Shown piece after piece: positions 8,274 through 19,020 of a DNA stretch of 61,624 nt (the first letter of the stretch is position 1; every line of letters starts with the position of its first letter). The notes under the pieces were generated by a model, which had not been told where the DNA came from, searched no databases, and saw only the letters and a program-made list of their open reading frames with translations. Source of the stretch: Methanosphaera sp. (lineage in GTDB: Archaea > Methanobacteriota > Methanobacteria > Methanobacteriales > Methanobacteriaceae). The stretch is taken from contig JAFRMD010000093.1 in the NCBI GenBank assembly GCA_017430835.1, forward strand, positions 1 to 61,624, in the 5' to 3' direction. Both the position numbers and the translations under genes were made by a program.

Positions 8274-9011
8274 ATGACATTTAATGAAGTTATTCTTGGA
8301 ACGTCTCCTTTTATTTTTGCTCCACAGTTTGGTCATAGAACATGGTTGTATGAATTGGATTTTAAAGATCAACCAGAGAATATCGCTGAAATTTTAGATA
8401 AATCATATGAGCTTGGTGTTCATAGAATTTTTTTAAACAAATCTAATGATTTAATTAATGCTTTAAGAATTTCTATTGAAAATGGCAATAATTGGAGTGT
8501 TATTGGAGTTACAACAAAAGACACATTTTCTGATGATTTGAATATTTATGGGGAGTTCAATACTGATACCTTGATGATTGATGGTAATTTTGTTGATGAC
8601 AATATTGAAAATGAAACTTTTAATAATATTTCAGAGTTATTGAAAGATATTAAGGAAAAAGGTTTTATTCCAGCTATTGAAACTAGAAGACCTTTTAGAA
8701 ACTTGCCAATAATCAAGGATTCAGTATTTTATGATGATTTTGATACTATTATGATTCCATTAAATTTTTATGGCTATATGATGGACTGTAACTTCCTAAA
8801 TAATGAGAATAAGAATGTAATTAATGAATTGTTGGGAAGTATAGATAAAAATATTATTGCTAATAGGACTTTAGCAACGGGTATATTGCAACCAAGGGAA
8901 GCTTATGATTTTATAAAAAATGTGGAATATTTGAATTCGGTTTGTGTTGGTGTTGCAAAGGTTAGTGAAGCAGAGGAAACTTTTGGGATAATAAATAGTG
9001 TTAAATCATAA
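8274..9011 (+). CDS. Aldo/keto-reductase-like TIM-barrel protein, conserved in methanogens
   Basis: 245 residues, ATG 8274 after AGTGAGTTGAT. The N-terminus [16 protein letters not shown] resembles the first strand of aldo/keto-reductase-like TIM barrels (ILGTSPF...QFG), and alternating hydrophobic strands and helices continue to a C-terminal [19 protein letters not shown] block. The usual catalytic Tyr/Lys/His tetrad of aldo/keto reductases is not obvious, so the reaction cannot be assigned. Its stop overlaps the end of the convergent HTH-regulator gene by six bases (9006-9011). No operon partner lies upstream. Confidence 0.55.
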   Translation: MTFNEVILGTSPFIFAPQFGHRTWLYELDFKDQPENIAEILDKSYELGVHRIFLNKSNDLINALRISIENGNNWSVIGVTTKDTFSDDLNIYGEFNTDTLMIDGNFVDDNIENETFNNISELLKDIKEKGFIPAIETRRPFRNLPIIKDSVFYDDFDTIMIPLNFYGYMMDCNFLNNENKNVINELLGSIDKNIIANRTLATGILQPREAYDFIKNVEYLNSVCVGVAKVSEAEETFGIINSVKS

Positions 9012-10061
9012 TTCTTCTGCTTCTTCTTTTCTTTCTTTTATTAGTTTTAGTAAATCATTTATATTGTCCATGTCTTTAAGTTCCCATGTGTAAATTGCAG
9101 GTATTCTTTTAATATTTTCTTTGTCATGCTCATTTTCTAATACAAATAATGCATCATAGCCAGTTACTGATGAAATGTCCCGTGTTTTCTTGGCAATATT
9201 GTTTAAAGTTTTTTCTGTACGTCCTCGTTCCATGTTGGTAATGAGTATGTTGTTGTCTTTGCTTTTTTTGTTGATTTCTGCTCTGATTTTTTCTATTTCA
9301 TCAAGTTTGTTTTCAAGTTTTTCTTTCAGTTTAAGTAATTCCTTAGAATTTTCTGTCTGTTCCGATATTGCATCAAATGGTGTTTTATTTGAACTTTTAA
9401 CATCATATCCTAGCTTAATTAGTTCAATAGGTTCTTGTATCCGTTTATCTAAACTGTTATTAAGTCTTTCAGATTCTAGTAAGTTGATTGACAGTGTTAT
9501 CGGACTTTGAAGAATTTCTTCAATCATAAGTGCTGTTTCAGGGTATGTTTGAGAATTACCTTGTTCATATTTGTATATGGTTTCCCTTGAAACATGGCTT
9601 AAATCTGCCAGTTCCTTTAATGATAAATTATTCTTTTCTCTTAATTGTCTTAATAATTCACCATTGATTTTAACATAATATCCCCCTCTTTTAGCAAAAA
9701 TTTCTGGATGAATATCATTAACTATTACATCACACAATGTTTGAGGAGAAATAACTGGAAGTTCATGTCTTTCATATACAACATCATCTTCTAATAGGTA
9801 ATGTTTGGATTTGATTCCAATAATAATGGGACTAGCAAGGAATGTTCCCGCAATTTTAGATAACTCCTCTGCTTGACTGGATGTGAGACTATCAATATTT
9901 ACCAGTATCTTGAGGATAATAAGAATATCATCTTTTCTGGCAAGTAAATCAAAACAACTTCTATCATAGATGTCGGATGTTTTGTATCCATATGATACCA
10001 GCAAATGATTAATCTCGTTAAGTATTTTTTCACGAGTAATTGAAGAGTTTTCTAAATTCAT
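9006..10061 (-). CDS. XRE-type HTH transcriptional regulator of the archaeal MF_00584-like family
   Basis: 351 residues. Residues about 130-190 are a Cro/CI-type helix-turn-helix: [20 protein letters not shown], then [12 protein letters not shown]. The N-terminal 120 residues resemble a nuclease-like alpha/beta domain ([21 protein letters not shown]). A coiled-coil stretch (about 235-275) and a small alpha/beta C-terminal domain follow. This arrangement is typical of a conserved euryarchaeal regulator family with no fixed target known. It is divergently placed to tiaS, with only 51 bases between the starts, so the two promoters overlap. Regulation of tiaS is possible but unproved. Confidence 0.75.
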   Translation of the reverse strand: MNLENSSITREKILNEINHLLVSYGYKTSDIYDRSCFDLLARKDDILIILKILVNIDSLTSSQAEELSKIAGTFLASPIIIGIKSKHYLLEDDVVYERHELPVISPQTLCDVIVNDIHPEIFAKRGGYYVKINGELLRQLREKNNLSLKELADLSHVSRETIYKYEQGNSQTYPETALMIEEILQSPITLSINLLESERLNNSLDKRIQEPIELIKLGYDVKSSNKTPFDAISEQTENSKELLKLKEKLENKLDEIEKIRAEINKKSKDNNILITNMERGRTEKTLNNIAKKTRDISSVTGYDALFVLENEHDKENIKRIPAIYTWELKDMDNINDLLKLIKERKEEAEEL

Positions 10062-10112
10062 AATATATTATATGTAATTTCTTAATAATATAATAATAGA
10101 ATAATATTTCTC

Positions 10113-11411
10113 ATGGGATGTAATACTTTGAATGAAGATACTAAAATTAAATTACATGTAGGAATTGATGATACCGATTCAAATGAGGGAATGTGTACAA
10201 CTTATTTAACATGTATAATATTAAGACAACTGGAAAAACAGGGCATTATTTCATTAGATTATCCGAGACTTATACGACTTAATCCATTTGCACGCTATAA
10301 AACCAGGGGAAATGGGGCATTATCATTTGTTGTAGAAGTAACAAGAGAAGAAGTAGATATTGTGGAAAAAGTTGTTCTTGAAAACGTTGAAAAATACTCA
10401 ATGTTTGACGGAGTAAATACAAACCCTGGAGTTATATTCTATGAAGGAGAAATAACCGACCAGATGAGGGAATATGCAAGAAATGCAATTTACTCAATAT
10501 ACACTATAGAATATGCAGAAGAATTTGCCAAAAAAATTGGAGCAAAATATTATAAATTTAAGAAAGGAAGAGGGATAATAGGCTCCATTGCAGCTATAAG
10601 CCTAGAATTGGATGATGAAACATTTGAATGCTTAGCATATAGAATACCAGAAAATTATGGTACAAAAAGACAACTGAATCAAGACAGCATATATTTGATG
10701 AATGAAAAAACATATCCTGAAACATTTGATAACATTGACATTGAAGGAAATTATACAGCAATAGAACCACACACTCCATGTCCTGTATTATATGGTATAA
10801 GAGGAAATACAGCAGAAATTGTGGAAAGGGCACATAACATAGTCATAAGTAATGAAGAAATTGAGGATTACTGTATATTCAGAACAAATCAGCATACTGA
10901 TATGCACATACAGGAAGGAGTGTCTATTAATGACATGCAGGAAGCATCATGTTACAAAGTAGAATGTCACCTAACAGAAAATCCTCATGATATTGAAGGG
11001 GGACACGTTTTCTTTAAGGTATCAGATGGTACAGGTATTGTAGAATGCGCTGCTTTTGAACCAACAAAAACATTCAGAAACATTGTAAGACAATTAAGAA
11101 TAGGGGATGAACTAATATTATATGGTGGTTTAAATGAAAATCACACATTTAATATTGAAAAATTCCAGTTAACTAAGATTGAACCACAATATAAACTTGT
11201 AAATCCATTGTGTGAATGTGGAAAAAGAATGAAATCCGCAGGAAAAAACAAGGGATATAAATGTCCAAAATGTGGAAATAAAATTAGAACGTCCGATAAA
11301 ATTAGAGAAGAAATTCCAAGAGATATCCAAGAAGGATTCTATGAAGTACCAACAGAAGCAAGAAGACACCTTTCAAAACCTATTGTAAGATTGAATATTA
11401 AAAACGATTAA
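10113..11411 (+). CDS. tiaS: tRNA(Ile2) 2-agmatinylcytidine synthetase
   Basis: 432 residues. The N-terminal TiaS kinase-like domain starts with LHVGIDDTDSNEGMCTTYL, the family hallmark. It is followed by a second domain with RGNGALSFVVEV, an OB-fold around residues 275-360 (GGHVFFKVSDGTGIVECAAF) and a C-terminal zinc ribbon CECGKRMKSAG...CPKCG. The enzyme attaches agmatine to C34 of the AUA-decoding tRNA(Ile), consuming ATP, and is essential in most archaea. No ribosome binding site precedes ATG 10113; a TATA-like ATAATATAATAATAG about 25-35 bases upstream suggests a leaderless message. The N-terminus is about ten residues longer than common homologues, so a later start cannot be excluded. 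Confidence 0.93.
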   Translation: MGCNTLNEDTKIKLHVGIDDTDSNEGMCTTYLTCIILRQLEKQGIISLDYPRLIRLNPFARYKTRGNGALSFVVEVTREEVDIVEKVVLENVEKYSMFDGVNTNPGVIFYEGEITDQMREYARNAIYSIYTIEYAEEFAKKIGAKYYKFKKGRGIIGSIAAISLELDDETFECLAYRIPENYGTKRQLNQDSIYLMNEKTYPETFDNIDIEGNYTAIEPHTPCPVLYGIRGNTAEIVERAHNIVISNEEIEDYCIFRTNQHTDMHIQEGVSINDMQEASCYKVECHLTENPHDIEGGHVFFKVSDGTGIVECAAFEPTKTFRNIVRQLRIGDELILYGGLNENHTFNIEKFQLTKIEPQYKLVNPLCECGKRMKSAGKNKGYKCPKCGNKIRTSDKIREEIPRDIQEGFYEVPTEARRHLSKPIVRLNIKND

Positions 11412-11603
11412 TTCATTGTTAAAATCTTCAACTATAACAACTTTTTTTCATTCAACCTGCTTTTATATTTAAAATTCAAATAATTCATTTTATTAAAATA
11501 ATAAAATAACAGTTATTGTTTTTAAATATCTTAAAATATTTTAAATAAGATTTTATTTATAATAATATTAATAGAAGATAGATAATAAGGTGGAGGGTAA
11601 TAT

Positions 11604-14600
11604 ATGAACTCTAAACGTATTTTTTTAATGTTAATAGTTGTTGGATTATTACTAACGCTTTCTGTAATAACAGCTAAAGAAGTTAACAAGACAACAATTA
11701 GTAAAATGCAGAAAGAAAAAAAATTAAATTGTGTTTTAACAAAAAAATTCAATTCAACAAAAAAAATAGTGAAAAACACTCCCAAACTTGCAAGTAAAGA
11801 AAATATAATTTATGTAAGTTCGAAGGGTAAAGACACAAACACGGGTAAAAATAGAAATCAAACAACTACATTAAATAATGCAATAAAGAAATTAAAAAAT
11901 AATACTTCTATTATATTAACAACAACATCAAAAAAGGACACATATAATATTTCCACTTCAATTAATATAACTTCTAAAACAGTAAAGAAAGGAACAAATT
12001 TCACTATAAGTGGAGATAATAATAAGATAATCACATTAAATGGAGTTAAATCAAAGGATATATTCACAATAAATGGTGACTATCATGTTAAAATAGCCAA
12101 TATCAATTTTGAAAAATCTAATCAAATATTAAATATTAAAAATACTAGTGTCACAGTAAATAATTGTAAATTTATCCATAACAATGCAACATATTTCATT
12201 AATTCAGTAAATTCAAGCGTAAATTTTACAAATAATCAAGTTATCAGTAATAAATTGATAAAAAACACAAAATCTGATTTGAATAGTGTATTTAAATTTT
12301 ATTATTCTGAAAATGAATCAAAGGGAAAAACAAATTATAATAAAATTGTTATCAGCAATAACACATTTAAAAACAACAACATTAAATCATCACTTATTCA
12401 AACAAAGTATCCACATGTAACGCTTCAAAACAATATTTTTAAAAAAAATAGAATTAATATACTTTTGGATCTTAATAATGCAAATGCATTAATAAAAAAC
12501 AATCAAATAGACAATAATAAATATTCTGAATTTTTAAATAGGTTTGACATGAAAAAAGTAGTATTTTCAAAGAATACTGTAAAAAACAACTTAAGAATAG
12601 GAAATGATAATCAGTCGGGTATTGTATTGCTTGGATCTGATATTAACAACTTTAAAATAGAAAATTCAGTATTTGAAAAAAATATTAATTCATCATATAC
12701 TATGTTAATTTCACATTCAAAAACAATCCTGAAAAATGTAACAATTAAGAATACCATAAACAAGGAAACTATTCGGGCCTTAGATTCTAACCTAAACATT
12801 AATAAATTTAGAATGTATAATAACAAAGTTAAAAACACTTTAATTAGTATGGCAAAAGATTTTTATCCTACTTATGATTTTAATGTTACAATAAATAATT
12901 CAGTTTTCAAGAATAATAGGTTAAATAAGGATTCAGTTTATGATGAAAGACCTATGGCAGGTTTAATAAATATAGGGGATTGTCAAAATGTAATAATTAA
13001 TAATTCTTCATTCATTAAAAATTATTGTGCAAAAAATGGGGGAATATTTTATATTAACTCTTCCAAAAACAATCAGATTATAAAATCAACATTTTTAAAT
13101 AATACATCATTAAGAAATGGAGGAAATTTTTACATAAAACTATGTGAAAATACCATGATAAACAAATGTTTATTTAAGAACAACAGGGCATTAAATGGTG
13201 GAACGATATTACTGGAAAGATCCGATGTAAACATTTATAATTCCATCTTTGAAAACAATAAGGCAAACAATACTGGTGGAGTATTAACAACAGTAGGTGG
13301 ACAAAATTCCATTATAAAGAATACTAACTTCACAAAAAACGTGGCAAAATATGATGGTGGAGTTATATTTAATTCTCAGAGTGATTTGAATATAACCTCC
13401 TCATTATTCGAACAAAACAATGCACAGATAGGCGGTGCAATTTACACAATATATAATAATGAAAATATGATAAACAATTTAAGTAACATAATATCGGATG
13501 AACATACTTCACAAACTACGATAACAAATTCTAAATTAATAAACAATAAAGCACAAAAAATAGCTTCAGCAATATATGCAAACCGAAATCTAAGAATAAA
13601 CAATAATGTATTATTCAATAATAATAGCAAAAACATAGTAACGATAGAAGAATTTGCACATTCAAATATTAACTACAATTGGTGGGGAAAGAATAATCCA
13701 AACTTCAAATCAATCACAAATAATATCATACCAACTAATTGGAGAACTATAAATTATACTTTACAAACAAAAAACAATAAAACAAGGATAATTATCAAAA
13801 TTAACTATTTAAATAATGGAAAAAGAACATCAAAATTATTACCTAACAGAATCGTTACATTCACATCTAAAAATGCAAAATTCTCAAAGAATAACATATC
13901 CATAAATAAAACTGCAACAAACACATTTAAGGGCAAAATAAATAACACGACATTTAAGATTGATAATCAAAAAATAAATTTAGCTAAGAAAATGGACGCA
14001 TACATGTATTCTGATGACTTGCTGCTATTTGTTAAACAAAATGCAACAATCAAAATAAAAACAAATAATGATTTAGAACGGAAAATTACTATCAAATTAA
14101 ATGATGAAAAATTAACCAGTATTAAACAAAATAATGGAAAAATAATATACAGGATACCAGCAAAATATTTGTCAACTGCTAAAGAAAGTAACTTAACAAT
14201 ATCTTACCCTGGAGATGCAAAGTATTCTAAAAAGGAAATTCATACAAAATTAAAGGTTAGAAATGAATATAATTATGTTCTGTTTACACAAGAATCTATT
14301 GATTCAATAGGCAATCTAAATGAAACATTGCCTGCACGGTATGATTTAAGAAAATTAAATCAAGTAACGCCTATAAAAAATCAGGGCTTTGACGGATCAT
14401 GTACTGATTTTGCAATTGTTGCAGCATTAGAATCAGCTTATTTAAAACAAAAGAACATTAAATTAAATTTATCCGAAAGTCATTTAAGAAACTTGATAAA
14501 ACAATATTCAACAGTGGGTGTCGTCAAGAATAATGGAGTTTATGAAAGTACTAGCGGGGATAATATGGAAATGGCAATAGATAATATAATTAATTGGCAT

Positions 14601-15527
14601 AATCCTATTGAATCATTAAATGATCCATACTTTGATGAAAGTATTGTTTCTCCTCTAATAGCTGAAACAAATCATATATATGATGTTTTATTTATTCCAA
14701 AAAGAACTGATTTGACGAATAATTCATTAATTAAACAGGTTTTAATGAAATATGGGGCAATTGCTGTCAATATTAATTCTAAAAGCATGATATATGATTC
14801 ATCTGCTGAAGAATCTTCTTTAAATATTTGGAATTATGAATCAAGACAACAGAATCATGCGGTTACAATTGTTGGATGGGATGATAATTATAGTCGAAAA
14901 AATTTTAAAACAATTGATGATAATGGAGATACTATAGTTCCTAGAGGTGATGGAGCTTTCATAATTAAAAATAGTTGGGGAAAAGATGTTGGTGAAAAAG
15001 GATATCAATATGTTTCATATTACGATACATCCTTAAGTGAAGGAAAAGCATTCATATTAAGTAATAATGAAAAATATGATAATAATTATCACATAAGCTC
15101 TGAGTTATATCATAAAATACCGGATGGTGCTGGAATTTCTACAAAATATGCCTATAAAAATATTTATGTTGCTAAAAATGATGAAATAATTTCTGCACTA
15201 GGCAGTTATTTCAATATGCTATCAAATTATTCTGTTAATATATTTGTGAATGGAAAGTTAGTCTATAATTTATCTGGTAAAATAGATTATGCAGGGTACA
15301 GAACCATAAAATTGAAGGAAAAAATACCAGTATATAAAAATGATAAAATAAGTATAATAATTAATACAGCTACAGAGGATGCTGCTATTTGGGGTAATGT
15401 TGAGAAGGTAAAAACATCAGTAAAACAACCAAATTCTTACATTTATAATTATGAAACAAAAAAATGGGAAAAAAGTAATTTAATAGCTAAAGTAAATATG
15501 TATACATTTAATAAGAAAAAGATATGA
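11604..15527 (+). CDS. Secreted beta-helix adhesin-like protein with papain-family (C1A) protease domain
   Basis: 1307 residues, ATG 11604 after GGTGGAGGGTAAT. A signal peptide spans about residues 4-24. Residues about 60-690 are Asn-rich repeats of the right-handed beta-helix type (NNxFxNNxAxxGGAI patterns) seen in methanogen adhesin-like proteins. An Ig-like stretch occupies about 700-880. A C1A peptidase follows with Q927, C933 (NQGFDGSCTDFA), H1085 (QNHAVTIVGWDD) and N1123 (IIKNSWG), so the catalytic set is complete. The last 150 residues resemble the lectin-like domain that often follows C1A in archaeal surface proteins. No membrane anchor or pseudomurein-binding repeat is seen. It may cleave or bind surface or host/community proteins (inference). 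The stop overlaps the next gene. Confidence 0.85.
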   Translation: MNSKRIFLMLIVVGLLLTLSVITAKEVNKTTISKMQKEKKLNCVLTKKFNSTKKIVKNTPKLASKENIIYVSSKGKDTNTGKNRNQTTTLNNAIKKLKNNTSIILTTTSKKDTYNISTSINITSKTVKKGTNFTISGDNNKIITLNGVKSKDIFTINGDYHVKIANINFEKSNQILNIKNTSVTVNNCKFIHNNATYFINSVNSSVNFTNNQVISNKLIKNTKSDLNSVFKFYYSENESKGKTNYNKIVISNNTFKNNNIKSSLIQTKYPHVTLQNNIFKKNRINILLDLNNANALIKNNQIDNNKYSEFLNRFDMKKVVFSKNTVKNNLRIGNDNQSGIVLLGSDINNFKIENSVFEKNINSSYTMLISHSKTILKNVTIKNTINKETIRALDSNLNINKFRMYNNKVKNTLISMAKDFYPTYDFNVTINNSVFKNNRLNKDSVYDERPMAGLINIGDCQNVIINNSSFIKNYCAKNGGIFYINSSKNNQIIKSTFLNNTSLRNGGNFYIKLCENTMINKCLFKNNRALNGGTILLERSDVNIYNSIFENNKANNTGGVLTTVGGQNSIIKNTNFTKNVAKYDGGVIFNSQSDLNITSSLFEQNNAQIGGAIYTIYNNENMINNLSNIISDEHTSQTTITNSKLINNKAQKIASAIYANRNLRINNNVLFNNNSKNIVTIEEFAHSNINYNWWGKNNPNFKSITNNIIPTNWRTINYTLQTKNNKTRIIIKINYLNNGKRTSKLLPNRIVTFTSKNAKFSKNNISINKTATNTFKGKINNTTFKIDNQKINLAKKMDAYMYSDDLLLFVKQNATIKIKTNNDLERKITIKLNDEKLTSIKQNNGKIIYRIPAKYLSTAKESNLTISYPGDAKYSKKEIHTKLKVRNEYNYVLFTQESIDSIGNLNETLPARYDLRKLNQVTPIKNQGFDGSCTDFAIVAALESAYLKQKNIKLNLSESHLRNLIKQYSTVGVVKNNGVYESTSGDNMEMAIDNIINWHNPIESLNDPYFDESIVSPLIAETNHIYDVLFIPKRTDLTNNSLIKQVLMKYGAIAVNINSKSMIYDSSAEESSLNIWNYESRQQNHAVTIVGWDDNYSRKNFKTIDDNGDTIVPRGDGAFIIKNSWGKDVGEKGYQYVSYYDTSLSEGKAFILSNNEKYDNNYHISSELYHKIPDGAGISTKYAYKNIYVAKNDEIISALGSYFNMLSNYSVNIFVNGKLVYNLSGKIDYAGYRTIKLKEKIPVYKNDKISIIINTATEDAAIWGNVEKVKTSVKQPNSYIYNYETKKWEKSNLIAKVNMYTFNKKKI

Positions 15528-16510
15528 ATATTGGTGTTGTAGATAATATGATAAGAATTTTTAAATTTATTGAAAAATATTTCGTTCTAATAATTTTATT
15601 AACGGTAATTATAACATTCTATTCTCCATCTATGTTTTTATGGGTTTTGGGGGATGTTGGTGGAATTAGCATATTAAATATTCTATTGGGCGTAATTCTT
15701 TTTGGTATGGGTACGACATTAAAAGTAGATAACTTTCTAAATGTATTCAAAAGACCTAAGGAAATAGGGATAGGTCTTTCAATACAGTACATTGTCATGC
15801 CATTATTGGCTTTAACATTAGCAAATATCTTTTCATTAAACGAAGCGTTAACTGTAGGGTTGGTTCTTGTTGGAACAGTTCCTGGTGGAACAGCATCAGA
15901 TGTTATTACATTCCTTGCTAAAGGGGATTTAGCATTATCTGTATCATTAACGGCAGTATCAACAGTTATTTCACCAATACTTACACCTTTAATTACATTA
16001 TTGTTAATAGGTAATCGAATAGTCTTCAATCCTATTGACATGTTTATTTCAATAGTTCAGATAGTTATCATTCCAATAGCATTGGGATTAATAATAAATA
16101 ACAAATTCCCCAAATTTACTAATGAATTAAAAGAATATCTGCCGGCAGTATCTTCTATAGTAATTTGTTTAATAATTGGTGGAGTATTGGGAGCTAATAA
16201 ACAAGCTATATTATCAACTCCTTGGATAATTATGTTGGTAATAATTTTACAGTACTGCTTAGCAATCCTGTTAGGTCTTGGAATAGGTTATGTTTCTGGT
16301 ATGAAAACAAAACAATCAGTAACTATAGCAATTGAACTTGCTTTTCAAAATTCGGGATTGTCTACAAGTCTTGCAAAAACACATTTTCCTAACTTGGCAT
16401 TGGCAACAGTTCCAGGGGCATTGTATTCCGTGTGGCAAAACTTTGCAGGATCATTGTTAGCATACCTGTTTAGAAAATATATTAGTAAAGAAGGTAATCT
16501 TGAAAAATAG
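15524..16510 (+). CDS. Bile-acid:sodium symporter (BASS) family transporter
   Basis: 328 residues with about ten membrane segments. The BASS family pattern is seen: LFGMGTTLKVDNF, then LVLVGTVPGGTASDVITFLAKGD and, late, IELAFQNSGLSTSLAK, the two crossover regions that bind sodium and substrate. Family members import bile acids, pantoate, pyruvate or other organic anions with Na+. The annotated ATG (15524) makes an ATGA overlap with the protease gene. An in-frame ATG at 15548, just before the charged helix IRIFKFIEKYF, has GGTG 12 bases upstream and may be the true start. Coupling with the secreted protease is notable. A bile-related role would fit a gut organism, but the substrate is unknown. 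Confidence 0.85.
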   Translation: MNIGVVDNMIRIFKFIEKYFVLIILLTVIITFYSPSMFLWVLGDVGGISILNILLGVILFGMGTTLKVDNFLNVFKRPKEIGIGLSIQYIVMPLLALTLANIFSLNEALTVGLVLVGTVPGGTASDVITFLAKGDLALSVSLTAVSTVISPILTPLITLLLIGNRIVFNPIDMFISIVQIVIIPIALGLIINNKFPKFTNELKEYLPAVSSIVICLIIGGVLGANKQAILSTPWIIMLVIILQYCLAILLGLGIGYVSGMKTKQSVTIAIELAFQNSGLSTSLAKTHFPNLALATVPGALYSVWQNFAGSLLAYLFRKYISKEGNLEK

Positions 16511-16511
16511 T

Positions 16512-16537
16512 TAAAAAAAACTTATTTACCTTTTTTT
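16512..16537. terminator. Bidirectional oligo-A/oligo-T terminator
   Basis: A8 at 16513-16520 and T7 at 16531-16537 lie between the convergent transporter gene and the phosphopantetheinyl transferase gene. They give U-tracts to transcripts arriving from either side. Confidence 0.5.
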
Positions 16538-16543
16538 AGGATG

Positions 16544-17173
16544 TTAATAGAGTTCATCAATTTTATACTCAGTATATGACTTTATATTATAGCTTGATGC
16601 AACACCTAATTTATAGTCATCAATACTAAATAGATTAAACTTGATTTTATCATTATTTTTTACTTTTATTTCATCATTTATTAATATTTCAAAGCTATCT
16701 AATTCTAACTGAAAACCTAAACCAGTGTATTTCATATAACTTTCCTTTAAAACCCAATAATTAAAGAATTCGTCACTAGGCTTATGTGATTTGATAATGT
16801 TTTTGTATTCACTGTTAAAAAAATAGTTTCTTGCAATGTTTAAATCAATTGATGAGTCGTTATATTCTACATCAACACCAACTTCTTCATCAGATATTAC
16901 ACAAGCAACAATTTTTCCAGAATGACTTAAATTAAAATGAATATTCTTGTAATTGGATAGGTATAACTTTCCATACTTTCCAGTTTTGAAGCATGGATTT
17001 AATATGTTTGCTTCAAATAATAATTTTTTCAAAAGAAGATAAGCTCCACAAGATAGTTTTTTGTCTTTAATAAATCTAAAAGAATCAACTTTTTTCTTTC
17101 TTTCAGGAGGTAAAAGTTTTATAGATTTAGATAAATCTAAATCTCCAACATTACATATTGCTAGTTTAATCAT
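16544..17173 (-). CDS. Sfp-type 4'-phosphopantetheinyl transferase
   Basis: 209 residues. The signature motifs of the family are clear: NLSHSGKIVACVISDEEVGV, then DVEY with the first metal-binding residues, and FNYWVLKESYMKYTGLGF with the catalytic Glu and Lys. It transfers the phosphopantetheine arm from CoA to the Ser of carrier domains. The peptide synthetase across the divergent promoter has two such domains (S1145, S2143) and is the obvious substrate; archaea otherwise have no fatty-acid carrier protein needing this enzyme. The gene is last of four translationally coupled genes, overlapping the phosphatase gene by four bases (ATGA). Length is normal to slightly short. Confidence 0.9.
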   Translation of the reverse strand: MIKLAICNVGDLDLSKSIKLLPPERKKKVDSFRFIKDKKLSCGAYLLLKKLLFEANILNPCFKTGKYGKLYLSNYKNIHFNLSHSGKIVACVISDEEVGVDVEYNDSSIDLNIARNYFFNSEYKNIIKSHKPSDEFFNYWVLKESYMKYTGLGFQLELDSFEILINDEIKVKNNDKIKFNLFSIDDYKLGVASSYNIKSYTEYKIDELY

Positions 17174-19020
17174 TTTTTAACCTTTAAAATTAATAGTGTC
17201 ATATCGTCAAATTGTTCACAAGTACCAATAAATGCTTTAAGATTTGAAAGGAGTCTGGTTGTAATGTTTTCATTAAATGAAGTATCGCTGAAAAATTCTA
17301 TTAACCTATTTTCACCATACATTTCATCATTTTCATTATTTGCATCAGTAATACCATCGGTATATAAAATTATTCCATCTTGAAGAATTCTTTCTTCTCT
17401 AACAAATTCAAAATCTTCCATAATGCCAAGAACCAGGCCAGTATTTTCTTCAAGCAATTGGTATTCTTCATTTTCTTTAATTACTGGGGGATTATGTCCC
17501 GCATTAGAGAATACTATGTTTTTAGTCTTTTTATTATAAATTCCCAACCATAATGTAATAAACATGGATATTTCATTAGTTGCACATAACTGGTTATTTA
17601 GGGCATATAATATTTCTGAAGGATCATCTGTTGTATTAACTAATTGTTTTATTATGGCTTGTGTTGTTGTTGCTAAAAGGGCTGCTGGAACACCTTTACC
17701 TGATGCATCACCAATTACAATTACTAAATGTTCATCATCTATTTCATAGAAATCAAAGAAGTCTCCACCAACTTCTTTGGCAGGATAGTTAAATCCGTTT
17801 ACATAAAAGAATTCATTATCGATAGCATGTGTGGGCAAATTTGATTGTTGAATTTTTTTAGCAATGTCCAGTTCAGTCTCAATACGTTTCTTTTCTCCTT
17901 CAATCTCCCTAATATTTTCGATATATTCATTATTATTTTTTATTAAATTAGTATAACTACGGGCTAAAGATCCTATTTCATTATCGTAATCTGCATATTT
18001 TGAATAAATTTCAATTAATGATTCTGATTCTATCTTCTCATTTTCCTTAATAAAATCTTTAATTTCCGAAAATTCAATGATTGGTGTAACTACATTCTTT
18101 TCTATATTTCTCAGTAATAATAATGATGGTATAAAAAATATTAAAAGAGTTATATCAGCATTAATTAATTCCATAAATGAAACATTCTTGTCTATTGTTA
18201 TTGATAACCCAAAAATGATAATAACTAATGATATTAATAGGAAATATTTTATTATATTTTCAGATATTGGATTTTCATATCTTATTTTTGAGATTTCATA
18301 ATAGTTGGGCTTTGTTAAATAAACAAACAATAATAATGCAGTAATTATTGTAATTATAATATATGCCATATAATCCAAGTCAATTAATATTGTAGTTATT
18401 AGATTAACTGCTGTTAATATTATAATTAATATAAAAACTATAGGATATAACATATTCTTTTTTTTATCCGATTTTTGTGGAGTTTCTATGAAATCGATTT
18501 TTTCAGAAATCCATAAAATTATTATTGTGTATATGGATGAAAAATTTATGAAATTTAAGAAATAACCTTCATATACATAAAAATTTTCTTCTATTCTTGG
18601 ATAAAATATATACGTTATAGTATCTGTTAATAATGAGTATAACAATCCGCATAGTATTATAATGATTAAAAGTTTAATCAGATGATGAGTGTCATCAAAT
18701 CCAGGTTTTAATATTTTATCACTTTTAAAAAGTTTTTCATACCATAATTTATAAGGAAGTAAAGCTATGCTGAATGTAATAATTGCCGAAAATATGGAAA
18801 TTCCAATGCTGTAAGAATTGGCTATATCGCAAATGAAATTTGCAATTGTTGCGGATAATGCTCCTAATGGTCCAAAAAATAATCCACTAATAAATATTAT
18901 ACCCACATGAGGAGTTATTGATAATCCAAAATTTTCTAAATTTAGCATATAGTTTATTCCTAAGTTGAATATCATCATTAAAACAAAGGGTATAATAATA
19001 TTTTTAAGTTTAGAATTCAT
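17170..19020 (-). CDS. Membrane-bound RsbU/SpoIIE-type serine phosphatase
   Basis: 616 residues. Residues about 1-310 contain eight or more membrane segments, the first with the pattern ITPHVGIIFISGLFFGPLGA resembling ECF-type/MASE-like sensory membrane domains. A HAMP-like and coiled-coil linker (about 315-390) leads to a PP2C phosphatase. Its metal-binding motifs are intact: KEVGGDFFDFYEID, VIGDASGKGVPAALLAT, YTDGITDANN and DDMTLLIL near the C-terminus. In bacteria such enzymes dephosphorylate the RsbV/SpoIIAA antagonist. Here RsbV- and RsbW-like genes lie directly upstream (TAATG overlap with rsbW), so the same reaction is expected. The membrane half probably senses an extracellular or membrane signal (inference). 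The final target cannot be a sigma factor because archaea lack them. Confidence 0.9.
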   Translation of the reverse strand: MNSKLKNIIIPFVLMMIFNLGINYMLNLENFGLSITPHVGIIFISGLFFGPLGALSATIANFICDIANSYSIGISIFSAIITFSIALLPYKLWYEKLFKSDKILKPGFDDTHHLIKLLIIIILCGLLYSLLTDTITYIFYPRIEENFYVYEGYFLNFINFSSIYTIIILWISEKIDFIETPQKSDKKKNMLYPIVFILIIILTAVNLITTILIDLDYMAYIIITIITALLLFVYLTKPNYYEISKIRYENPISENIIKYFLLISLVIIIFGLSITIDKNVSFMELINADITLLIFFIPSLLLLRNIEKNVVTPIIEFSEIKDFIKENEKIESESLIEIYSKYADYDNEIGSLARSYTNLIKNNNEYIENIREIEGEKKRIETELDIAKKIQQSNLPTHAIDNEFFYVNGFNYPAKEVGGDFFDFYEIDDEHLVIVIGDASGKGVPAALLATTTQAIIKQLVNTTDDPSEILYALNNQLCATNEISMFITLWLGIYNKKTKNIVFSNAGHNPPVIKENEEYQLLEENTGLVLGIMEDFEFVREERILQDGIILYTDGITDANNENDEMYGENRLIEFFSDTSFNENITTRLLSNLKAFIGTCEQFDDMTLLILKVKK

